From Cyanobacteria bacterium OH_PDB_230 (lineage in GTDB: Bacteria > Cyanobacteriota > Vampirovibrionia > Gastranaerophilales > Gastranaerophilaceae), in the NCBI GenBank assembly GCA_023421795.1, contig JAEZSO010000003.1, positions 124,001 through 188,000 on the forward strand: 64,000 nucleotides of DNA, given 5' to 3'. The notes beneath the pieces are model-generated. The model worked only from the letters and a program-made list of their open reading frames with translations. It made no database searches and had not been told where the DNA came from. Both the position numbers and the translations under genes were made by a program. This document shows positions 16,304 to 25,324 of the stretch, one piece after another; the stretch's first letter is position 1; every line of letters begins with the position of its first letter.

Positions 16304-17943
16304 CTTCCCACCCACTCAGATTCTATATTTTTTATCATTTCATCAATTTTTTTGACATCAACCTTTTTTTCGGAGGGTTCTTTTTTTGCTCTGAATATAT
16401 TCGTGCTGAAAACTACTTCTTTAAGGTTTTGTTTGGTCAAGACTAAGTATTCATAAAAACTTTTTTTGATGATATCAAGCTGAAGATTCTGTTTGATTTC
16501 ATTGTTAAACAATATTGAATAGATGGCATTCGCGTTGTTTATATCATTCAATTTATGAACCAGATAAGCGGTGTTTAGAAGATTATATTCAAGCTGGGAA
16601 ATGGCTTCTTCTGTCCAAATTTCATCGAATTTTTGCGAAATTTTTTCTTCAACGTTTTCAAATGTCACGCCCGGATTTTCCATTATTTCTGTTAATAATG
16701 TTTTGAAACCTTCGTTGTCAGAGGTTGTAAAAAACCATCTGTCCAAATATTCTTGGGCAAACAACATCTCGAGTCCTTTGTGGTTTAGTTCAATCTGTTT
16801 TAAATTGCTTTTCGCCCATTCTTCCAAGGTATAATCCAGTGCGTCAACATCTTTTAAAAGGTGTGACCAGCAAACAAATTCATATGAAATCTTTTCTTTT
16901 AATTTTTCATTGATTTTTACTGCTTTATCCACGATTGTTTTACAATATTCTGGTGATACTTCTATTTTTGTATCGTTTTTGCAAAAACGCGTTACTATTC
17001 TTTCAAGCTCAGGAAGGCTTAAAGAGTTAAATCCAAAGCAATCGACAATACCGTAGATATGGTTAACTACCAAGGCAAACATTTGGTAGGATTCATCTTC
17101 TCTGTACCTTACAACAAGTATCCCCTGGTTGCTGTGCCCGTCAGGAATAGTTGTATAGCACTTGTGAACTTTAGATTCTGACAATATCAACTTATAAAAA
17201 GATTTTGCTTTTTTTTCTGAGGCACCTGAAAGTTTAAGCTGGCTGAGATTCTTTTTTGCAACTGAGACCAAAAGATCATTATCTGAATGGTTATAAATCC
17301 ATTCAATAGGGTTATATGCAATTGAAGACCTTGTTTCTCCTAATATTTCTATTGTTCTTTTCAACACGTCATCATCGAAATCGGAATAAAGAATCGGGAC
17401 TAAAATATTGGCAAGATTATCTCCTGAATAATCATCATTCAATGAATTTATAAGCATCAATCTATCCGAAGAAGGTAATGCTGTCAAAAAGTCCAGAAAG
17501 TCGATTTGTGTTTCAGGGTTGACAATGGCGAACTCCAATAGCTTTTGGGTGTCATAGTCCAAAATCGAGTCAGGGTCAGAAAAATAGCTGAAAAAATTAT
17601 CATAATCGACAGTAGCGCCGATGTCTCTTAAAACTTGAATTAAGTCATACTTTGTCTGATCGCCGACTTTTTTTGAAGTTAAAAGAGATAAAATTTTATT
17701 TTTTAACTCTTCGTTAGGTATAGCCTCGACAAACATAGCTTTTATATAAACTGCCGTATCCCCTTGAGATTTTCCCAGTTCTTTTAAAAGAATGTCAAAC
17801 AATGCATCTTTATCTTCAATTTCTCTTAGTGTTTCAATATATTCATCAAAAGTAGTCTGATTTAAAGAAGTATCTGATTTTATATCTGATAAAACAGATA
17901 AAACTTTTGCTCTAATCTGAAGTTTGTTGAAGTTGTTATCCAT
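16300..17943 (-). CDS. Hypothetical alpha-helical repeat-like protein
   Basis: 547 residues, not recognised. The N-terminal ~250 residues look like HEAT-type helical repeats (repeated helix pairs with DxxxLL and LxxILV patterns), followed by a mixed alpha/beta part (GILVVRYREDESYQMFALVVNHIYGIVDCFGF) and a long helical C-terminus ending in a charged Lys-rich segment. No signal peptide or membrane span. It lies 3 nt after the ClpX-type zinc finger gene and overlaps ruvX, so it belongs to that operon. Possible scaffold or nucleic-acid-associated role is speculation. Confidence 0.7.
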   Translation of the reverse strand: MDNNFNKLQIRAKVLSVLSDIKSDTSLNQTTFDEYIETLREIEDKDALFDILLKELGKSQGDTAVYIKAMFVEAIPNEELKNKILSLLTSKKVGDQTKYDLIQVLRDIGATVDYDNFFSYFSDPDSILDYDTQKLLEFAIVNPETQIDFLDFLTALPSSDRLMLINSLNDDYSGDNLANILVPILYSDFDDDVLKRTIEILGETRSSIAYNPIEWIYNHSDNDLLVSVAKKNLSQLKLSGASEKKAKSFYKLILSESKVHKCYTTIPDGHSNQGILVVRYREDESYQMFALVVNHIYGIVDCFGFNSLSLPELERIVTRFCKNDTKIEVSPEYCKTIVDKAVKINEKLKEKISYEFVCWSHLLKDVDALDYTLEEWAKSNLKQIELNHKGLEMLFAQEYLDRWFFTTSDNEGFKTLLTEIMENPGVTFENVEEKISQKFDEIWTEEAISQLEYNLLNTAYLVHKLNDINNANAIYSILFNNEIKQNLQLDIIKKSFYEYLVLTKQNLKEVVFSTNIFRAKKEPSEKKVDVKKIDEMIKNIESEWVGR

Positions 17944-17946
17944 CCG

Positions 17947-18222
17947 TTAAACTTTACTCCAAAAGATATCAAGGATTTTTTGTGCTTCGCCTGATGGCAT
18001 TTTATCATCAAGTATCAGATATTGAACAGCGATCATTGTGCATTCAGAGCAGATATTTACTCCGGGACCTTGTACCATTTTTACAACCTGTGTATTTGGC
18101 CTGCCGCAGAAGCTGCAATAAACAGGTTCGTTCACAGGGGCATCATTTTTAGATTCTTTTTCTTTCTCTTTATTTTTGTTTCTCATGTTTTTTAAAGAAA
18201 CAATTTTTTCTTCATCAGGCAT
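17947..18222 (-). CDS. Free-standing ClpX-type C4 zinc finger protein
   Basis: 91 residues. After a basic, Lys/Glu-rich N-terminus (about 1-30), CSFCGRPNTQVVKMVQGPGVNICSECTMIAVQYL is a complete ClpX zinc-binding domain with two CxxC pairs. The AAA+ ATPase part of ClpX is absent and a normal stop follows, so this is a stand-alone adaptor-like domain rather than a broken clpX. In ClpX the domain binds adaptors and substrates and dimerises. ATG is preceded by AAGGA. First gene of the operon with the repeat protein, ruvX and DUF1292. Confidence 0.85.
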   Translation of the reverse strand: MPDEEKIVSLKNMRNKNKEKEKESKNDAPVNEPVYCSFCGRPNTQVVKMVQGPGVNICSECTMIAVQYLILDDKMPSGEAQKILDIFWSKV

Positions 18223-18416
18223 AACAAATCCTTAATACTTGTCTATAAATGTTGAGATATGTAACTTGCGGGCATTTTGAAAAAAGTTGCGCTAACAGCT
18301 ACTTTATCAGTGCCAAAAAATTCATATCTACTTTATATATTGTATCTTATTTTGAATTTATTGCAAAATTTTATAGTCTTATAGTAATATTTATAAAGTG
18401 AGAGGGAATATAAAGA

Positions 18417-19001
18417 ATGAAAAAGTTAGTTCTTCTAATAACAGTACTTTTCGTTTCTGTCCTTACAACCGCTTGTATTAACAATTTAGCAGTTCAGGAA
18501 CTAAATAATAAAGCAAAAGAATCGCTTCAAAACGGAGATTCTGAGACTGCAATATGCCGTCTAAAATCAAGTTTGGACTTGGACAGCAACATGTATGAAA
18601 CTCATTACAATCTGGCTGTTGCTTACATTTCCTCGAAGAAATATGATGAAGCTGTTCAATCATTAGATAATGTTTTGAAATTAAAACCTGACTTCAGCGA
18701 TGCATACTATTCTTTAGGTGTTGCAAATGAAGAAAAGGCTTTTGAAATAATTAATGGTGAACAAGAGCAAAAAGCAGATGAAACAAAAGCTGAAACACCA
18801 GCAAAGAAACAAGAATTAACTGCTGAAGACAAACAATTAATTTGTGACAAAATAGCAAAAGCAATAGAAAACTATAATACTTATCTAAGTAAAAAAGAAA
18901 ATGCACCAGATAAAGAAAAAGTTAATGAAAGAATAAATGTTTTAAACGGTGAGCTTAAAAAATATAATCTTTCAGATAACAACCCAATGCAGGCACAGTA
19001 A
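18417..19001 (+). CDS. TPR lipoprotein
   Basis: 194 residues. A type II signal peptide (MKKLVLLITVLFVSVLTTAC) ends in lipobox LTTA-C20, so the mature protein should be lipid-anchored in the envelope. Residues about 25-110 form two to three TPR repeats (YNLAVAYISSKKYDEAVQSLDNVLKLKP, AYYSLGVANEE). The tail is charged and helical. GAGAGG stands 10-15 nt before the ATG. Its stop overlaps the start of lgt (TAATG), placing a lipoprotein and the enzyme that lipidates lipoproteins in one unit. Confidence 0.85.
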   Translation: MKKLVLLITVLFVSVLTTACINNLAVQELNNKAKESLQNGDSETAICRLKSSLDLDSNMYETHYNLAVAYISSKKYDEAVQSLDNVLKLKPDFSDAYYSLGVANEEKAFEIINGEQEQKADETKAETPAKKQELTAEDKQLICDKIAKAIENYNTYLSKKENAPDKEKVNERINVLNGELKKYNLSDNNPMQAQ

Positions 19002-19786
19002 TGTTTACGTCTCCTGGAGAGATTGCATTTAGAATATTTAACTTCCCTGTTCACTGGTATGGAATAGTAATGGCAATCGCAATACTTACCGGGCTTTTCG
19101 TGATTTTTTCGATACAGAAAAAGTATTATTCACATATCCCAAAGGATTTCACTCTTGACCTGTCTTTTTACCTTATAATAAGCGGTATAATCGGAGCCAG
19201 GCTTTATTATGTGCTTCTTGACTACGGGTATTATGTAAATCATCCAAAAGAGATTTTAGCGCTCTGGCATGGCGGGTTATCTATCCATGGGTGTATAATC
19301 GCTGCTATAGCAGTTTGCTGGATATATATAAAAAAACATAATTATAATTTTCTTGAAATAGCTGATTTATATGTATTTGGGCTTATTATCGGTCAAGCCA
19401 TAGGAAGATGGGGGAATTTCTTTAATTCAGAAGCCTTTGGAGGGCCAACCAACCTGCCGTGGAAGTTATATATACCTATCTCGAACAGACCTGTTGAGCT
19501 TTCCTCTTATGAGTACTTTCATCCGACCTTTTTATATGAATCGCTAATCAATTTATTCATATTCTTTATTTTGTTTTTTATTTTTAGAAAAGTTGCCAAA
19601 GGGAAAAACGGATTGGTTTTTTTCAGCTATCTTATTTTATATTCTATCGGCCGATTATTTGTTGAAGGCATAAGGATAGATAGCATTCTGGACATAGGTG
19701 TTTTCCCGGTTGCTCAGGTTGTAAGCATTATATTTATTGTAAGCGGTGCAATAGGTGTTTTTTGCATATACAAAAATGATAAATAA
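19001..19786 (+). CDS. lgt: Prolipoprotein diacylglyceryl transferase
   Basis: 261 residues, about seven membrane spans, inner membrane. It transfers diacylglyceryl from phosphatidylglycerol to the lipobox cysteine. Signature motifs are present: HWYGI, GARLYYVL, HGGLSIHG, and GRWGNFFNSEAFGGPTNLPW, then HPTFLYES and GRLFVEGIR. The start overlaps the preceding stop by one base. Confidence 0.96.
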   Translation: MFTSPGEIAFRIFNFPVHWYGIVMAIAILTGLFVIFSIQKKYYSHIPKDFTLDLSFYLIISGIIGARLYYVLLDYGYYVNHPKEILALWHGGLSIHGCIIAAIAVCWIYIKKHNYNFLEIADLYVFGLIIGQAIGRWGNFFNSEAFGGPTNLPWKLYIPISNRPVELSSYEYFHPTFLYESLINLFIFFILFFIFRKVAKGKNGLVFFSYLILYSIGRLFVEGIRIDSILDIGVFPVAQVVSIIFIVSGAIGVFCIYKNDK

Positions 19787-19788
19787 CT

Positions 19789-19816
19789 TTGTTTTAAAGC
19801 ATATTCCGTTTATAAT
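19789..19816 (+). promoter_or_regulatory. Promoter giving a leaderless mlaD-like transcript
   Basis: TTGTTT (19789-19794), 16-bp spacer, consensus TATAAT (19811-19816). Only 6 nt separate the -10 box from ATG 19823 and there is no Shine-Dalgarno site, so transcription should start at or next to the A of ATG. Confidence 0.6.
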
Positions 19817-19822
19817 ATTTAT

Positions 19823-20488
19823 ATGAACAGAAGAGTTATTTGGATAATTGAGTTAGTTTTATGGGCAATAGTAGCCATATTTATCTCTTTTGTTTTTGTT
19901 TTTGCTAATTCTCTTAAAGAACAGGAAAGCAACAGCTATTACCTTTTTTTTAGTGATATAGACGGCTTGATGAAAGGTTCTCCTGTGAGACTTATGGGGA
20001 AACAAATAGGCTATGTTCAAGATATAAAAGTCTTTGACAGCAAGGTTTTTGTTTCATTTCTTATAACAGAAAATAATGTAAAAATACCAGAACAAGCCAC
20101 AGCTACCGTTGAATTTTATGGATTGGGCGGTTCCAAATCTTTGGAAATAAATCCATCACTTGCAGGCAATAATGGAAAAGAAGATATAATAATTACTAAA
20201 GAACCATACAGAGTTCAAGATTTTTATGATGTTCAAAGCAGTATGGCAAAGACACTCGTAAAAATGACTAACAGCTTTACTGCCAGCATAAAAGAAAGTA
20301 ATATACACAGTAAAAGGAAAGTTTTGAAAGTAAGTTCAAAAGTAAAAAAACTCAACGAGGATATGATCGAGATGCAATCTCAAGAAATGGATATAATGAA
20401 AAAAACGCAGGAAAGTTCGGAATCATTATCCAAAAAAATAAATAAATTAAACAATCAGGAGGAAAATAATGCTTCAACAGCAAACTGA
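19823..20488 (+). CDS. MCE/MlaD family protein
   Basis: 221 residues. One N-terminal membrane span (about 5-28), then an MCE domain (about 40-125: YYLFFSDIDGLMKGSPVRLMGKQIGYVQDIKV...ATATVEFYGLGGSKSLEI), then a charged coiled-coil tail. MCE proteins are periplasmic substrate-binding parts of lipid transport systems between the outer and inner membranes. The partner permease and ATPase (MlaE/MlaF) are not in this window. It overlaps upp by 20 bp. The tail is shorter than in many family members. Confidence 0.85.
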   Translation: MNRRVIWIIELVLWAIVAIFISFVFVFANSLKEQESNSYYLFFSDIDGLMKGSPVRLMGKQIGYVQDIKVFDSKVFVSFLITENNVKIPEQATATVEFYGLGGSKSLEINPSLAGNNGKEDIIITKEPYRVQDFYDVQSSMAKTLVKMTNSFTASIKESNIHSKRKVLKVSSKVKKLNEDMIEMQSQEMDIMKKTQESSESLSKKINKLNNQEENNASTAN

Positions 20489-21143
20489 AAAACAAAATGT
20501 AGTTGTATGCCATCATCCGTTGTCTCACCACAATTTGAGCATAATCAGAGATAAAGACACAACGGCAGAAGTATTTAGAAATGCTGTAAAAAGACTTACT
20601 TACCTGTTGTTTTATACTGCTACCAATGATCTTGAGACAGAAAATATAAAAGTAGAAACGCCGCTTATGACTTGTGATTCTCAAATTTTAAAAAGAACCA
20701 CAAATATAATAATTGCGCCAATTTTAAGAGCAGGTTTAATCTTTTCAGATATTGCAAGCGAGGTTATCCCTTTTGCCAGTATCCAACATATAGGTATGTA
20801 TAGGGATGAAAAAACTTTAAAACCCGTTTGGTACTACAATAAAACACCTATAGAGTTTGAGCAGCCAGAAAATAATGTAATATTGCTTTTGGATCCGATG
20901 TTAGCAACGGGTAATTCTGCGGTAGAGGCAATAAAACTCTTCGCAAACAAAGGAATTCCTCAAAAAAATATAAGATTTGTAAGCTTGATAAGCGCCCCTG
21001 AAGGATTGAATAGAATCCACAGTGTATACCCCGATGTTAGAATAATTACGGCAAGCATAGATGCTGGCTTGAATAGCAGCGGATACATCATGCCGGGGCT
21101 TGGGGATGCCGGAGATAGAATATTTAATACAATGGAGATTTAA
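20469..21143 (+). CDS. upp: Uracil phosphoribosyltransferase
   Basis: 224 residues. Salvages uracil with PRPP to UMP. VCHHPLSHHNLSIIRDKDT, APILRAGLIFSD, GMYRDEKTLKPVWYYNK, the PRPP loop LLLDPMLATGNSA and the C-terminal GYIMPGLGDAGDRIFN are all family features. AGGAGG lies 8 nt before ATG 20469, within the end of the MCE gene. N-terminus slightly longer than in E. coli Upp. Confidence 0.95.
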   Translation: MLQQQTEKQNVVVCHHPLSHHNLSIIRDKDTTAEVFRNAVKRLTYLLFYTATNDLETENIKVETPLMTCDSQILKRTTNIIIAPILRAGLIFSDIASEVIPFASIQHIGMYRDEKTLKPVWYYNKTPIEFEQPENNVILLLDPMLATGNSAVEAIKLFANKGIPQKNIRFVSLISAPEGLNRIHSVYPDVRIITASIDAGLNSSGYIMPGLGDAGDRIFNTMEI

Positions 21144-21898
21144 TGTTCTATTTCGATGATTTTTTCGGTAAGAAAGTCTTAAAATCTTCATTGCTTAAAA
21201 ATCTTGAGCATTTTTTTACAACAAGAGATTTTGTTTTAACAGCAGGTGAACTAACTGAAATTCAGGATATTTGCATAGAAAACAGAAAACAGCTTTGTGA
21301 AAATTTAAAAATAGAAAATAAAAGACTGTTCACAATAAAACAGACTCATTCTTCTAACATAAATGTCTTGGATGAAAAGATAAATCACTATGATGATTGT
21401 GACGCAATAGTATCAGATATCGAAAATTCTGTTGCGATTTTAAACTTCGCTGATTGCGTTCCTATAATCCTTTATGATGAAAAAAAGAATATTGCGGCGG
21501 TTGTCCATGCCGGCTGGAGAGGAACTGAAGCTGAAATCGTGAAAAAGACAGTACTTAAAATGCAAAGCGAGTTCAGTTCAACTTCTGAAGATATAATAGC
21601 TGTTATCGGTCCAGCCATAGGTAAATGTTGTTTTTCAACCGATGAAGAAGTTTTCAATAAACTTATAAAGAATTCTGACGTAAAAGATGAGTATACATAC
21701 GATAAACACTCTGATAAATACTATATAGATTTAAAATTATTGAACAAAAAACAACTATTAGACACTGGATTAGTAAAAATTGACGTCTGTGACTATTGCA
21801 CATCTTGTATGTCTAATATATTTTTTTCTTATAGGAAAGAATCAGGAAAAACAGCAAGACATAGTGCCATCGTAAAATTAGGAAAGAGAGAGAAATAA
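21143..21898 (+). CDS. pgeF: YfiH/PgeF family (multicopper polyphenol oxidase-type) protein
   Basis: 251 residues. ADCVPIILYD, VVHAGWRGT and IGPAIGKCCF are the hallmark motifs of the YfiH/DUF152 family, with the conserved metal-binding His and Cys residues. Members were described as laccase-like, as purine nucleoside phosphorylases, and as peptidoglycan-editing factor in E. coli, so the exact activity here is open. The start overlaps the upp stop (TAATG). C-terminal CTSCMSNIFFSYRKESGKTARHSAIV is also typical. Confidence 0.88.
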   Translation: MFYFDDFFGKKVLKSSLLKNLEHFFTTRDFVLTAGELTEIQDICIENRKQLCENLKIENKRLFTIKQTHSSNINVLDEKINHYDDCDAIVSDIENSVAILNFADCVPIILYDEKKNIAAVVHAGWRGTEAEIVKKTVLKMQSEFSSTSEDIIAVIGPAIGKCCFSTDEEVFNKLIKNSDVKDEYTYDKHSDKYYIDLKLLNKKQLLDTGLVKIDVCDYCTSCMSNIFFSYRKESGKTARHSAIVKLGKREK

Positions 21899-23200
21899 AT
21901 GTCTGTTATAGAAAAATTTGCAACGATTTCAAATACAATAACAAATTTGATTAATTTTGTTTCAACGGATGAGTCTGTAAAAGAAGACTTCAATGAATAT
22001 ATGACGACCATATCGGCGCAAAGACTTTCTCCATCTCAGGTTCAAGCGATGATTATTCCTTATATCTTTGAAAGAAGACTTACCGATGAAAGAAAAAGCA
22101 TAGTGGATTTATATTTGGAAAACACGCCAAAAATAGACAAGTATGATAAAAAAGTACTTAAATCCCTTGGGAATTCGATTTCTTCTATCTATGAAATCAA
22201 AAGAATCCGTCAAAACGGCTTCGAGCTGTACAATTTAATAAATGAAAAAAACTATGATGTCATCTCCCTCGTAAAAATGACTAATTACAGAGGGGTATAC
22301 GCAGGACAGTATGCACTTTGCAGAATTTTTAAATTTGAAGAAGAATATTATATTTTAGAAATTTCAAATATCTTGTCCCCATCCAGCAAAGATGAAGTCC
22401 AGCAGTTTGCAATAGCAAAAATCATTGAAAAACCAGAAGATGTGTATGAAGATAACAAGGAAAAATTAAAAGAAATTCAAGCTCAAATTAAATCTTTCAA
22501 CAAAAAATTCTTGGGCTGTTTTGGCAAAGACGAAATTATCACAACAAATAAACACGCAGATAACATCATAAATATATTCAACAACTACTGCGAAGCACCT
22601 GAAGAATTTAAACAAGAAGAAATAGATGAGAACATAAAAGAAATAGAATCATACAGATTCTTTAAGGTTGAAGATTTTAACAACTCATATGATGCCAACT
22701 TTGTGGAAAAATCGATGGGAGGCTTCTCTTCTCACAAAGCAACCTACGATGTCGGTATAATCTATGATTCAGAACTCGGTTTGTTTGCAATACCTTTTTA
22801 TGCAACGCTTTGCAAAATATTTCAATCCGAAGATTATACAAAAATAGAAGGCTATGAAGCTTGTTTGAAAAGTTTTCTGGAAAATGACAAAATCCCTCAC
22901 AACATAATAGATAGAGTTTCAGAAAGATACCCGGATTTTATAAACCGCACAAACGAAATATTGAAAACAAAATATACCTATGAAGAGCTTTTAAAACACT
23001 ATAAAGCCGACTCTCTTGAAAAGAAAATTTTCTCTTCAACAAGCGTCCTTTATGCTTCAAAAGTCTTTGCGGATGTTATGGGATTTGTAATAGAAAAAAG
23101 CGAAGCACCTGAAAAGCCTTTAGTGCAAAGCACAGGCAGGAACGAACCTTGTCCTTGCGGAAGCGGTAAAAAATATAAAAAATGTTGTATGACTAATTAA
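21899..23200 (+). CDS. Hypothetical protein with C-terminal SEC-C zinc motif
   Basis: 433 residues. The only recognised piece is the last ~20 residues: GRNEPCPCGSGKKYKKCC is a SEC-C zinc-binding motif as at the SecA C-terminus, which can bind SecB or ribosomes. The rest is a mixed, mostly helical cytoplasmic protein with no signal peptide. GAAAGAGAGAG stands about 6 nt before ATG 21899 and the gene follows pgeF directly. Its stop overlaps the convergent radical SAM gene by 4 bp. Confidence 0.8.
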   Translation: MSVIEKFATISNTITNLINFVSTDESVKEDFNEYMTTISAQRLSPSQVQAMIIPYIFERRLTDERKSIVDLYLENTPKIDKYDKKVLKSLGNSISSIYEIKRIRQNGFELYNLINEKNYDVISLVKMTNYRGVYAGQYALCRIFKFEEEYYILEISNILSPSSKDEVQQFAIAKIIEKPEDVYEDNKEKLKEIQAQIKSFNKKFLGCFGKDEIITTNKHADNIINIFNNYCEAPEEFKQEEIDENIKEIESYRFFKVEDFNNSYDANFVEKSMGGFSSHKATYDVGIIYDSELGLFAIPFYATLCKIFQSEDYTKIEGYEACLKSFLENDKIPHNIIDRVSERYPDFINRTNEILKTKYTYEELLKHYKADSLEKKIFSSTSVLYASKVFADVMGFVIEKSEAPEKPLVQSTGRNEPCPCGSGKKYKKCCMTN

Positions 23201-24204
23201 ACTTTGGCTTGTTCATTCAATAGGTGAAGAGCCCTATCGCAGACATCACAGCGGACAAAACCAAATTCTTCGGATTTGTTCTGTACATATTTTATAAGCT
23301 CAAAAACTTTATGTTCAGGATGCTGGCGTAATTTGTCCATCCAGCTGTTTTCGATATCTATGACAATAGAAAGGATATTATTCTGCCTGTTGAAATTTAA
23401 CCAGGCGTCGATTTCTTCTATAGTATCGTTTGTGCCGGGAATCAATATATATTTGCTGATCACATTGCCTATTTCACTCTGGGCTTTTGAATACTGGATG
23501 AGGTTTTTGCAAACCGTATCAAACGCATCAATTTGTTTTATTTTTTTATACGTTTCTGAAATCCCTGAATCCACGGAAACAACAACTGTAAGTTGCCCCG
23601 AAGCGACTCCTTTTTCTATTATTTTTGAATATTTTATTCCCGATGAAGGAACCCTTATGTTTATGAAACCTCTTTCCAACAACAAATCAATGAGTTCATC
23701 GAATTCTTCAAGCATAGTAGGTTCGCCACCGCCAAAACCTATTGCCCCTCCGGGTTTTAGGATTTTTTTATCAAGCATTTCTTTTATAAGAGGAAGAACA
23801 TTGTATGTTTTTAGCTCGTTATACATTTTCTTGTCATCTTCTGTATAACAGTAGGTGCACTTGCAATTACAGTGGGTAAAATGGTCAAAGATTATATTGT
23901 GAACTTCATCCAGTTGTTCCCATTCCTGTTCTTTCAAAAAAACACAACCCTTGCACTCAGGTATAGTCTTGCCTGAGTGTTGGATTTTTCTGTAGTTGTT
24001 TCTGATTTTGAAAAACTTTTTCCAATCTATTTTTTCACCGTAATAATCCTTGAATATCATCAAGTTACCGCCGCCCGGGGCGCTTAAATAGCAACAAGTT
24101 TTGATATTGGAGCCATAAACACCTAAATCAAAATCCATTCCATATTCAATCCAAGGGCAACTAACATATTTTTTAGTTTTTTTGAAAAATTTATCGAAAA
24201 CCAT
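23197..24204 (-). CDS. Radical SAM enzyme with N-terminal SPASM-like domain (paralog 6)
   Basis: 335 residues, the sixth member of the family found at 5.8-11.1 kb. Order of motifs: basic start, SC..IEYG, a longer loop, TCCYLSAPGGG, Y.GEKIDW, PECKGCVFL, then CNCKCTYCY and FGGGEPT, KYILIPGTNDT and CDVCDRALHLL, which adds two Cys near the end. It lies 5 nt downstream of a conventional radical SAM/SPASM gene, so the two are co-transcribed. Start ATG 24204 lacks a strong ribosome site, consistent with coupling. Confidence 0.9.
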   Translation of the reverse strand: MVFDKFFKKTKKYVSCPWIEYGMDFDLGVYGSNIKTCCYLSAPGGGNLMIFKDYYGEKIDWKKFFKIRNNYRKIQHSGKTIPECKGCVFLKEQEWEQLDEVHNIIFDHFTHCNCKCTYCYTEDDKKMYNELKTYNVLPLIKEMLDKKILKPGGAIGFGGGEPTMLEEFDELIDLLLERGFINIRVPSSGIKYSKIIEKGVASGQLTVVVSVDSGISETYKKIKQIDAFDTVCKNLIQYSKAQSEIGNVISKYILIPGTNDTIEEIDAWLNFNRQNNILSIVIDIENSWMDKLRQHPEHKVFELIKYVQNKSEEFGFVRCDVCDRALHLLNEQAKV

Positions 24205-24209
24205 ACAAT

Positions 24210-25196
24210 CTATTCTTTAAAATTACAGTTAAGAAGCTTACAATTTCTGCTACACTTTGATATTTTATCACGCAATTCAAAAGCTTTCTCATTTACCCAT
24301 AGTTTTTCAGGTGCTTCTTCACGAAGATTTCCGATAGTATCGAAACAGAAACAAATTCTTACGTAGCCGTATGGGTCAATCGAAAAATTGTTATATCCGA
24401 CCTGACAGACTAAATTAGAAATATCAGTCGGGTTTGTAACAAGAGTTTTAAAAGCCTCTAATTGGGCGTCCCCGTTATAAATAGGGTACCCCTGTTTTTT
24501 TAACTCTTGCATCAGGTTTATAGCATCTAACGCTTTATCCGTGATTTCGCTTGCAAAACCTCCGGTTGGAAGTATAGAATCAGGCGGAGGCATAAAAGCT
24601 TCACCGTTGTCTAATAGCTGATAACAAAGCCCAATTCCTTGTGATTTGGCGAATTCAGCCATAGGTCTAATTTCTGATAAGTTAGAAGGCATAACAACCA
24701 TAGATAAGTTAATCCACTTACCAGCGTTCGTTTTTTTATTTAAATAATTAAAATTCTGTATAGCGTCTACCGTCTTTTTATAACTGTCTTCTCTACCTCT
24801 TGATTCAATATGCAGTCTGGGGTTTTGTATTGCATTCAAAGAAAAAGTAACAGTTTTAAAATCTGAATGGACAAGTTTTTCAAGCAGGTTTTTATTAGAA
24901 AGAGCAAGCCCATTAGTAATAATATCAGGCGTTACACCTATACTTTTTGCAAATTCAGCTATTTCAAAAACATCTTCTCTGAGAAGGGGCTCTCCTCCTG
25001 AAAAAATAAAAGCATAATCACCAACCCAATTGTGGATTTTTTGAATTATATCTTTCCATTCCTGGGTGGTAAGTTCGTTTTCCATAACGCTTGCGGGAGT
25101 TTCCCAAGCGTTACAAGTAATACAGCGAGATTGGCATCTTTGAGTGTTATTGAACGAAAAAAAGCCCGGTTTCTTTATCTCATCTGAGTTATACAT
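24210..25196 (-). CDS. Radical SAM/SPASM domain protein (normal domain order)
   Basis: 328 residues. C21-Q-S-R-C25-I-T-C28 binds the SAM [4Fe-4S] cluster and FSGGEPLLRED is the SAM-binding strand. A C-terminal SPASM-type domain follows (LVCQVGYNNFSIDPYGYVRICFCFDTIGNL...LRDKISKCSRNCKLLNC), giving cysteines for auxiliary clusters. Enzymes of this class often modify ribosomal peptides or carry out sugar or cofactor steps; no substrate gene is visible nearby. ATG 25196 follows TAAGG. Operon with paralog 6. Confidence 0.9.
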   Translation of the reverse strand: MYNSDEIKKPGFFSFNNTQRCQSRCITCNAWETPASVMENELTTQEWKDIIQKIHNWVGDYAFIFSGGEPLLREDVFEIAEFAKSIGVTPDIITNGLALSNKNLLEKLVHSDFKTVTFSLNAIQNPRLHIESRGREDSYKKTVDAIQNFNYLNKKTNAGKWINLSMVVMPSNLSEIRPMAEFAKSQGIGLCYQLLDNGEAFMPPPDSILPTGGFASEITDKALDAINLMQELKKQGYPIYNGDAQLEAFKTLVTNPTDISNLVCQVGYNNFSIDPYGYVRICFCFDTIGNLREEAPEKLWVNEKAFELRDKISKCSRNCKLLNCNFKE

Positions 25197-25230
25197 TAAG
25201 TTGTACCTTAGTTTGTAACATAATTTAGTG

Positions 25231-25288
25231 CCGCAACTGATCGAAAACTTGTTGCTTCCTCTTCGTTGCTCACCTTTTGAAGGTGACT
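25231..25288 (+). repeat. Dispersed palindromic element, copy A
   Basis: Copy of a ~50-60 bp element (GCAACT..TCGAAAACT...GTTGCTCACCTTTTGAAGGTGA) shared with 53394, 62081 and, inverted, 63263. The end forms a TCACCTT/AAGGTGA hairpin. It sits between the radical SAM pair and the GGDEF gene. Confidence 0.7.
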
Positions 25289-25324
25289 TGAAAGTTTCAT
25301 TACACAGAAACTTTCTCAGACATA

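Noticed and set aside
17947..18222. Truncated clpX pseudogene
   Set aside because: The frame ends cleanly, has a good ribosome site and sits in an operon; no remnant of the ATPase domain follows.
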